Of a stretch of DNA of 6,129 nt, positions 1-4,512 are shown piece by piece. Source of the stretch: Candidatus Galligastranaerophilus intestinigallinarum (lineage in GTDB: Bacteria > Cyanobacteriota > Vampirovibrionia > Gastranaerophilales > Gastranaerophilaceae); NCBI GenBank assembly GCA_018715855.1, contig DVKW01000240.1:1-6129 (forward strand), written 5' to 3'. Within the stretch, counting starts at the first letter, position 1; each line of letters starts with the position of its first letter. Below the pieces are notes generated by a model. That model did not search any database and was not told the origin of the DNA. It saw only the letters and a program-made list of their open reading frames with translations. Both the position numbers and the translations under genes were made by a program.

Positions 1-1144
1 TATAAGGAATAACGCCAATATATGGGTGATAATGGGTTCTCATGGTTTTTGTGCCAAAGTCGCAATATCGCATTTTTATGGTTTCATCATCATTTCCATA
101 TAAAATAATTCCTTTTTCACGAGGGGATAATGACCTAAAGGGTTTATTCGGGTCTATTCCATAGTGTTCACAGACAGATGTTAAAACATCTTGATAATAT
201 TTATTCTGCGTTCTTGCCCAAGGGTAAATTGCCCCTTCGTTAATTGATTTCAAATCATCAGGAACAACTAAATCGGGCATAACTTCATAGTGTGCGCCAA
301 GCCCGTTACAAACCTTGCAAGCGCCATAAGGGGCATTAAAACTAAACAGCCTTGGTGATAATTCTTCAAAACTTAATTCACAATCGGGGCAGTTTAATTT
401 TTCCGAGAATAATTTTTCTTCTCCCCCTATTATATCAACACAAACAAGCCCATCTGCCCTTTGAAGCGCCGTTTGAACGCTGTCAAAAATTCTTGCTTTA
501 GATGAATCCTTCACAACAATTCTATCTATAACAATATCAATGTTATGTTTTTTTGTTTTTTCAATTTCAATTTCATCTTCATCTAAATTATAAATTTTAT
601 CATCAATTCGAACCCTAACAAAGCCTTCTTGTTTTAGAGCAGACAAAAGGCTTGAATATTCACCTTTTTTGCCCCTTATAACAGGTGCCATTATTTGGAT
701 TTTTGTGCCTTCCGTTAGAGTTGTTATTTTTGAAACAATTTCATCTATTGTTTGAGGAACAATTTCTCTGCCGCATTTCGGGCAATGAGGAGTTGCGGCA
801 CGGGCAAATAAAAGCCTTAAATAATCATAAATTTCCGTTATTGTGCCAACGGTTGACCTTGGGTTATTTGAGGTTGATTTTTGATCAATTGAAATTGCAG
901 GCGATAAACCTTCAATGGAATCTACATCGGGTTTATCCATTTGCCCCAAAAATTGCCTTGCATAGGTGGATAAGCTTTCAACATATCTTCTTTGGCCTTC
1001 CGCAAAAATGGTGTCGAATGCCAAAGAGCTTTTGCCTGAACCTGAAACCCCCGTAAAGACAATTAAATTATCCTTCGGAAGTTCAATATCAACATTTTTT
1101 AAATTATGCTGTCTTGCACCTTTTATGATTATTTTGTCGTTCAT
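1..1144 (-). CDS. uvrA: UvrA, excinuclease ABC subunit A (N-terminal part, runs off the left edge)
   Basis: UvrA is the dimeric ATPase that finds bulky DNA lesions and loads UvrB in nucleotide excision repair; it acts in the cytoplasm on DNA. The 381 codons present begin MNDKIIIKGARQHNLKNV, the characteristic UvrA start. The first Walker A motif is GVSGSGKSS (residues 32-40, Lys38), followed by the family block FAEGQRRYVESLSTYARQFL. A CPKCG pair sits at C121/C124. The zinc module is C252-x2-C255-x20-C276-x2-C279, enclosing PRLFSFNAPYGA, with the same layout as the E. coli protein. The signature of the first ATPase and the whole second ATPase half lie outside the window (full UvrA is about 940 residues). 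The ATG at 1144 is chosen because an in-frame TAA lies eight codons upstream with no start between. There is no Shine-Dalgarno at normal distance; AAGG lies 19 nt away. It follows the regulator gene by 30 nt. The identity is secure; only the mode of initiation is uncertain. Confidence 0.97.
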   Translation of the reverse strand, partial: MNDKIIIKGARQHNLKNVDIELPKDNLIVFTGVSGSGKSSLAFDTIFAEGQRRYVESLSTYARQFLGQMDKPDVDSIEGLSPAISIDQKSTSNNPRSTVGTITEIYDYLRLLFARAATPHCPKCGREIVPQTIDEIVSKITTLTEGTKIQIMAPVIRGKKGEYSSLLSALKQEGFVRVRIDDKIYNLDEDEIEIEKTKKHNIDIVIDRIVVKDSSKARIFDSVQTALQRADGLVCVDIIGGEEKLFSEKLNCPDCELSFEELSPRLFSFNAPYGACKVCNGLGAHYEVMPDLVVPDDLKSINEGAIYPWARTQNKYYQDVLTSVCEHYGIDPNKPFRSLSPREKGIILYGNDDETIKMRYCDFGTKTMRTHYHPYIGVIPY

Positions 1145-1150
1145 ATAAAT

Positions 1151-1178
1151 ATTATATGCCGAACCTTATTCTAATCAA
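1151..1178 (-). promoter_or_regulatory. Candidate uvrA promoter giving a leaderless or near-leaderless mRNA
   Basis: Read on the minus strand, TTGATT (1178-1173; four of six match the sigma70 -35 consensus) is followed after 16 nt by a perfect TATAAT (1156-1151). The -10 ends only 6 nt before the uvrA ATG, so transcription would begin at or within a base or two of the start codon. The -35 box overlaps the TGA stop of the upstream regulator gene (1177-1175). This fits the lack of a usable Shine-Dalgarno for uvrA. The boxes are seen in the sequence; their use is inferred. In such AT-rich DNA a TATAAT can arise by chance. Confidence 0.5.
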
Positions 1179-1855
1179 ATAATGTTGGATTTTACCGCAA
1201 TCACTGCGGCTTGAACCCTGTCTGTAACATGCATTTTATTTAAAATGTTGCCCACATGCGCTTTTGCGGTATTGGTGCTTATTATAATTTCTTTTGCAAT
1301 TTCGCTGTTTGATTTGCCTTCCACAAGAAGCTTTAGCACTTGCTTTTCTCTGACTGTTAAATCAAAAGAAGAAGCCTGTTTCTTATAGAGATTTTGAAGG
1401 TCATAAGAGTCAGGCTTAGGAAATGCTTCTTTGTATAAATTAATGTGGTCAGGGCCTATCCAATATGCCCCAAAATGCACCGCTTTTATAATTTTCATTA
1501 ATTGTTCATGGTCAATGCTTTTTTGAACAAATGCGTTTGCCCCTTCGTACATGCTTGCAATAAAATATTCTTTGTCTTTGTTTGAACTTAAAATAATTAC
1601 TTTAACTTTTGGAAATTCTTTTTTAATAAGTTTTGTTGCCTCAATTCCGTTTATTCCGTTTAAATCCATGCTCATAAGAACAATATCCGGTATATGCGAA
1701 CTTTTTAGTGAGGCAATAAAATTATCTGCATTTTCAAAGTCTTTAATCTTTTCAATAATATCAAACGTAGATAGAATATGTTTTAATGAAATCCTTGTCA
1801 ATAAACAGCTATCAACAATGGAGAGCCTTATTTTGGCATATTTTATACTACTCAT
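1175..1855 (-). CDS. NarL/FixJ-family response regulator with an atypical receiver domain
   Basis: A 226-residue DNA-binding regulator of the usual NarL length. An N-terminal receiver-like domain (about 9-128) is followed by a linker and a LuxR-type helix-turn-helix (about 164-226). The HTH contains the signature LTVREKQVLKLLVEGKSNSEIA (in part) and STNTAKAHVGNILNKM, the recognition-helix region. The receiver is degenerate. The acidic pair is D15-S16 rather than two acids, and the phosphoacceptor position in the VLMx strand is Ser62 instead of Asp, with Asp64 two residues on. The switch Ser90/Ser91 and Lys112 (FVQKS) remain. Classical aspartate phosphorylation is therefore unlikely, though the fold looks intact. 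The ATG at 1855 is preceded by GGGA at 6-nt spacing, a weak Shine-Dalgarno. It lies 81 nt after the TPR-TonB gene, with a hairpin between, and 30 nt before uvrA. No histidine kinase is visible. The target genes are unknown; its neighbours are possible targets by position only. Confidence 0.9.
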   Translation of the reverse strand: MSSIKYAKIRLSIVDSCLLTRISLKHILSTFDIIEKIKDFENADNFIASLKSSHIPDIVLMSMDLNGINGIEATKLIKKEFPKVKVIILSSNKDKEYFIASMYEGANAFVQKSIDHEQLMKIIKAVHFGAYWIGPDHINLYKEAFPKPDSYDLQNLYKKQASSFDLTVREKQVLKLLVEGKSNSEIAKEIIISTNTAKAHVGNILNKMHVTDRVQAAVIAVKSNII

Positions 1856-1915
1856 TTTCTGTCCCGTTACTTATTTATTTACAAAGATATCAAACACCAC
1901 AAAAAGATGAAAATA

Positions 1916-1935
1916 AATCACCCGATTGGGTAATC
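1916..1935 (-). terminator. Possible weak terminator or attenuator between the TPR-TonB and regulator genes
   Basis: Just after the TPR-TonB stop (1939-1937), the minus strand can form GATTACCC-AATC-GGGTGATT. This is an 8-bp stem including two G-U pairs, with a four-base loop and three central G-C pairs. What follows is T-rich but interrupted (TATTTTCATCTTTTT), so it is not a textbook rho-independent terminator. It may only reduce read-through into the regulator gene. The stem is seen; its function is inferred. Confidence 0.4.
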
Positions 1936-1936
1936 A

Positions 1937-3157
1937 TTATGGTTCGCTGACATTAAAATCAAACGTAAAGACTATATCCAAACTATCTCTGTTGAGTGCA
2001 TCGGGCAACGGTGGAAAGGGTTTCGACATTTCAATTGCATCCAGTGCCGATTTATCAAAATCTGCCATGCCGGAACTTGAAAATAAAACATTAGAAACAA
2101 GCTCGCCATCTTTATTTACGGTAAATTTAACGGAAGCCTTTTTTAGGTTTGAGCCGACAGGCGGTGTCCAATTTGTTTTAATTGAAAGTTCAATTTCTTT
2201 AATATATTCTGCAACAAGTTTTGAATTCAGAGGTTCGGGCTCTTGCTTTTGAACCTTTTGAAGAGGGGCTTGTTCTTTAACTTCATTTTTAGATAAACCC
2301 ATTTTATATTCAGCAGCCCTTTTAAGAGATTGCGCCTGTTTATTGTCTTTGTTTTCAGCCAGAATTTCTTCTGCAATATTTTTTGCACTGTCAAGCGCAT
2401 TTAATTCAAAATAGCATTTTGCAAGCTCCATTGCCACGTTTTCTTCAAAAGATGTTTGAATTGAATCTTCAAGATATGGAATTGCTTTTTTATATTGCAG
2501 CCTTTGGAAATAAATTTCGCCAATTTTTGCATTTGCAATTGCAGACTCAGGTTCTTCTTCAAGAATTTTTTCAAATATTGTAATTGCTTCATCTGCTCTG
2601 CCTGTTTGTTTGTATGTTTCCGCAGTTAAAGAAAGTGCTTCTATGTTATCGGGCTGAGAATTGCTTGCTGTTGTTAAATATTTTGATGCCGTTTTATAAT
2701 CGTTTATTGAAAAATAAAATTTGCCTAATTCAAAATTGGGCTCAAAGAAATCGGGCTTAAATTCAACCGCTTTTTTGTAGTTTTCAATTGCAAGCTCATT
2801 ATTTCCTTTTTCCATATAAATTTTGGCCAAATAGTTGTATGCATCGGGGTCATCCACTATTTCAAGCTGCTTGTTTAAATTTTCAATTGCTTTATCATAT
2901 TCCCCGTTGTCATAATTTTTAACTGCTTCAAAAAAGAAATTTTGCGCCTCTTTTAAAGTTACATCAGGCTTTGCAAAGTTTAAATTTCCAAAACGCATAT
3001 TAAAATTAAAAGTAAAAGCGCTGTAGCAAAGAATGAAAAATGTTACAAAAAGAACCGCAACAAAAACCTTCAGTGCCAGTTTTCTTTTCTTTGGGCGCTT
3101 AGTGTCATCTTCTTCAAAAAATTCTTTGTCTATGTCAAATTCTTTTTTAAAAAGCAA
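1937..3157 (-). CDS. Membrane-anchored TPR protein with a C-terminal TonB/TolA-like domain
   Basis: A 406-residue protein. Residues 1-28 are charged and cytoplasmic (ending KRPKKRKLALK), and one transmembrane helix spans about 29-49, giving an N-in, periplasm-out topology. About six tetratricopeptide repeats cover roughly 70-280; typical stretches are YNYLAKIYMEKGNNELAIE and ALSLTAETYKQTGRADEAI. A short charged linker with EPEP (288-312) leads to a TonB/TolA C-terminal domain at about 313-403, with VNKDGELVSNVLFSSSG, FDKSALDAI and PFPPLPDAL as family hallmarks. TonB domains normally contact outer-membrane proteins, and TPRs bind protein partners, so I infer an envelope-spanning scaffold or energy-transducer-like protein. 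Unlike classical TonB it has TPRs instead of a long Pro-rich spacer, and no ExbB/ExbD is visible nearby. The start is TTG at 3157: an in-frame stop lies four codons upstream and the next ATG would remove the membrane helix. It overlaps the ATP-grasp gene by 11 nt. The exact role is unknown. Confidence 0.88.
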   Translation of the reverse strand: MLFKKEFDIDKEFFEEDDTKRPKKRKLALKVFVAVLFVTFFILCYSAFTFNFNMRFGNLNFAKPDVTLKEAQNFFFEAVKNYDNGEYDKAIENLNKQLEIVDDPDAYNYLAKIYMEKGNNELAIENYKKAVEFKPDFFEPNFELGKFYFSINDYKTASKYLTTASNSQPDNIEALSLTAETYKQTGRADEAITIFEKILEEEPESAIANAKIGEIYFQRLQYKKAIPYLEDSIQTSFEENVAMELAKCYFELNALDSAKNIAEEILAENKDNKQAQSLKRAAEYKMGLSKNEVKEQAPLQKVQKQEPEPLNSKLVAEYIKEIELSIKTNWTPPVGSNLKKASVKFTVNKDGELVSNVLFSSSGMADFDKSALDAIEMSKPFPPLPDALNRDSLDIVFTFDFNVSEP

Positions 3158-4304
3158 CTTTTTCCTTCAATTCAATATATTTTTTCATATCTAAATTTAA
3201 AATGTGTTTCATTTCATCAAAATTTTGGGCTTCTATAAAAAGCGAACAGAACATAGGCTTTGTTTTATAGTCATATTGCCTTGTTTCTAATATTTTAACA
3301 TTAATGTCTTTTAAGAAATTATCAATATTAAAAGAAGCTATTTCTTCTTTATTTATATCAGATGGAACTTCACCCATAACAAAAGCGTATGTTGAATTAT
3401 TATCTTTTAAAATTTTATTCCAATTCGGTTTTTTATTTTCCATAAAATATTCATAAACATTTATGTTATAGGCATATTTTGCTAAATCACATAAGCACCA
3501 GCCTGCAAACCTTAAGGGGTTTACTTCAATTGGAATTATATTACCCCCATCTATTCTAAGTTCAATATGAACAGGAAAATTTTTAAGCCCTATAAGTTTG
3601 CCCATTTTGGTTAATAAATTATTTAATTTGTTATAGTTTTTATTGATAATTTCAGAAGATGTGAAATAAAGCCTGTCTGAAACATCGTATTTATCAAAAA
3701 ATGGGTGTTTATAAAGGTTTAAAAGAACAGGGTTTGAGCTTTCATCAAAATAAACATCGGCTGCGTATTCATCCCCTTTTATAAATTCTTCTATTATAAA
3801 ATTATTTGAATTTAAAACTTCGATTGGGAACAATTTTTGGTTTTTTTCATAAGAATTTTGAATGTTTTTAATAACTAAATCAAACTCATCTTCTCTCCAA
3901 ACAGTGTAAACCCCAAGGCTTAAAAAACCAATGGATGGCTTTATAACGAACGGATATTTTAATTTTGTTTTGTCAATTTCGCCTAATTTTGAATAAGGAA
4001 TTTCTTCAAAATAAAAATCGGGGTAAATTTCTTTTAAAACTTTTCTAAATTCAACTTTATCTTTAAAAAGTTTTATCCAAGACAGAATTTCTTCGCCTTC
4101 TAAAATTTCTGTAATTTTTTTAATTGTGTTTTCAGAATTTGTATAAATTTTTTTATTTTTTAAAAATAGAGTTTTAAATTCTTCATCACCAATTAAATTT
4201 GCCGCTTTTCCTTTTGTAAGTTCGTTTTCATATGTGGGGTAATTATTTTTATTCAATGTTTCAAATAGAAAATTTGAAATATATGGTTCATCCAAAATAA
4301 ACAT
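3147..4304 (-). CDS. ATP-grasp domain ligase, substrate unknown
   Basis: A 385-residue ATP-grasp protein (carbamoyl-phosphate-synthase-like/amino-acid-ligase branch). Such enzymes use ATP to form an acyl-phosphate and join a carboxylate to an amine or similar nucleophile. Residues 1-95 form a poorly conserved substrate-side domain. The lid begins near LFKDKVEFRKVLKEIYPDF, and YPFVIKPSIGFLSLGV carries the ATP-binding Lys122 and the loop. FIIEEFIKGDEYAADVYF provides the hinge acids (E172/E173). HIELRIDGGNIIPIEVNPLRFAG provides the metal-binding E248, E260 and N262. All expected ATP and magnesium residues are present, so it should be active. The C-terminal 90 residues are not recognisable. No signal peptide or membrane helix is seen, so it is probably cytosolic. 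The start is ATG at 4304 with a weak CGGA 9 nt away. It is first in the leftward run and its 3' end overlaps the TPR-TonB start. By eye it is more AT-rich than uvrA or ppdK. The substrate cannot be read from the sequence. Confidence 0.85.
   Translation of the reverse strand: MFILDEPYISNFLFETLNKNNYPTYENELTKGKAANLIGDEEFKTLFLKNKKIYTNSENTIKKITEILEGEEILSWIKLFKDKVEFRKVLKEIYPDFYFEEIPYSKLGEIDKTKLKYPFVIKPSIGFLSLGVYTVWREDEFDLVIKNIQNSYEKNQKLFPIEVLNSNNFIIEEFIKGDEYAADVYFDESSNPVLLNLYKHPFFDKYDVSDRLYFTSSEIINKNYNKLNNLLTKMGKLIGLKNFPVHIELRIDGGNIIPIEVNPLRFAGWCLCDLAKYAYNINVYEYFMENKKPNWNKILKDNNSTYAFVMGEVPSDINKEEIASFNIDNFLKDINVKILETRQYDYKTKPMFCSLFIEAQNFDEMKHILNLDMKKYIELKEKVAF
3163..3167 (-). promoter_or_regulatory. 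Shine-Dalgarno AAGGA that fixes the TTG start of the TPR-TonB gene
   Basis: On the minus strand AAGGA is followed by 5 nt and then TTG at 3157. It lies inside the last codons of the ATP-grasp gene, whose TAA ends at 3147. Ribosomes finishing the upstream gene would pass over or stop next to this site, which suggests translational coupling. Confidence 0.7.
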
Positions 4305-4345
4305 TTTTTTTAATTCCGTAATCTTATAAGTAAATTCTTTTTAAC

Positions 4346-4351
4346 ATTATA
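4346..4351 (-). promoter_or_regulatory. Possible -10 box for the ATP-grasp/TPR-TonB transcript
   Basis: The minus strand carries a perfect TATAAT 41 nt upstream of the ATG at 4304, and a second weaker TATAAG at 4328-4323. A perfect TTGACA abuts the TATAAT with no spacer and so cannot be its -35. At 17-19 nt spacing only poor matches (for example TTGTAC) occur. The promoter of this gene must lie in the divergent spacer, but the exact site is uncertain. Confidence 0.33.
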
Positions 4352-4382
4352 TGTCAAAATCAACTAAAAAGTACAATTTTTC

Positions 4383-4411
4383 ATGACAAAAGCCAATTTC
4401 TGTGATAAGAT
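4383..4411 (+). promoter_or_regulatory. Candidate ppdK promoter with extended -10
   Basis: ATGACA (4383-4388; five of six match the -35 consensus) is followed by a 17-nt spacer and TAAGAT (4406-4411; four of six). TG at 4403-4404 makes an extended -10 (TGA-TAAGAT). The start of transcription would be near 4418, giving a 5' leader of about 95 nt before ppdK. Optimal spacing plus the TG motif makes this the best promoter candidate in the rightward spacer. Confidence 0.5.
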
Positions 4412-4423
4412 TTTTGTAACTTT

Positions 4424-4453
4424 TGTTTTTGTAGATTTTTTCGGGCAAAAACA
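4424..4453 (+). promoter_or_regulatory. Leader inverted repeat 1 upstream of ppdK
   Basis: TGTTTTTG (4424-4431) and CAAAAACA (4446-4453) are perfect inverted repeats separated by 14 nt. The arms could pair in the RNA leader, although the stem is mostly A-U. In DNA they could serve as a spaced protein-binding site just downstream of the predicted transcription start. The function is unknown. Confidence 0.4.
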
Positions 4454-4468
4454 TTGTAAATAGGTGTT

Positions 4469-4494
4469 CTTAAAGAGCAGAATCGTTCTTTAAG
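4469..4494 (+). promoter_or_regulatory. Leader stem-loop directly before the ppdK Shine-Dalgarno
   Basis: CTTAAAGAGC (4469-4478) pairs with GTTCTTTAAG (4485-4494) as a 10-bp stem with one G-U pair and a six-base loop, AGAATC. Only 4 nt separate the stem from the strong AAGGAG (4499-4504). It is not followed by a T-run, so it is not a terminator. It could protect the mRNA 5' region or modulate ribosome access. The hairpin is seen; its role is inferred. Confidence 0.5.
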
Positions 4495-4512
4495 TAGTAA
4501 GGAGAAATTAAA

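Noticed and set aside
685..1148. Plus-strand reading frames of 123 and 60 codons (685-1056 and 966-1148)
   Set aside because: They lie antisense inside uvrA, whose minus-strand frame encodes the clear Walker A and conserved UvrA blocks. The plus-strand products have no recognisable motif.
1161..1171. GAA-N5-TTC on the minus strand within the uvrA promoter spacer, resembling a Gram-positive-type LexA (SOS) box
   Set aside because: The known Bacillus-type box is GAAC-N4-GTTC. Here the site is one base shorter and the left arm ends in T rather than C, so it is not adequate evidence for SOS control.
1551..2583. Plus-strand frames 1551-1910, 1926-2252 and 2383-2583, and a minus-strand frame 2401-2592
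   Set aside because: All are shadows of the regulator and TPR-TonB genes, which have convincing domains in the minus-strand frames kept.
4401..4420. TGTGA followed by a possible inverted half-site, resembling a CRP operator
   Set aside because: The second half (TCACA) is absent. The TG is better explained as part of the extended -10.
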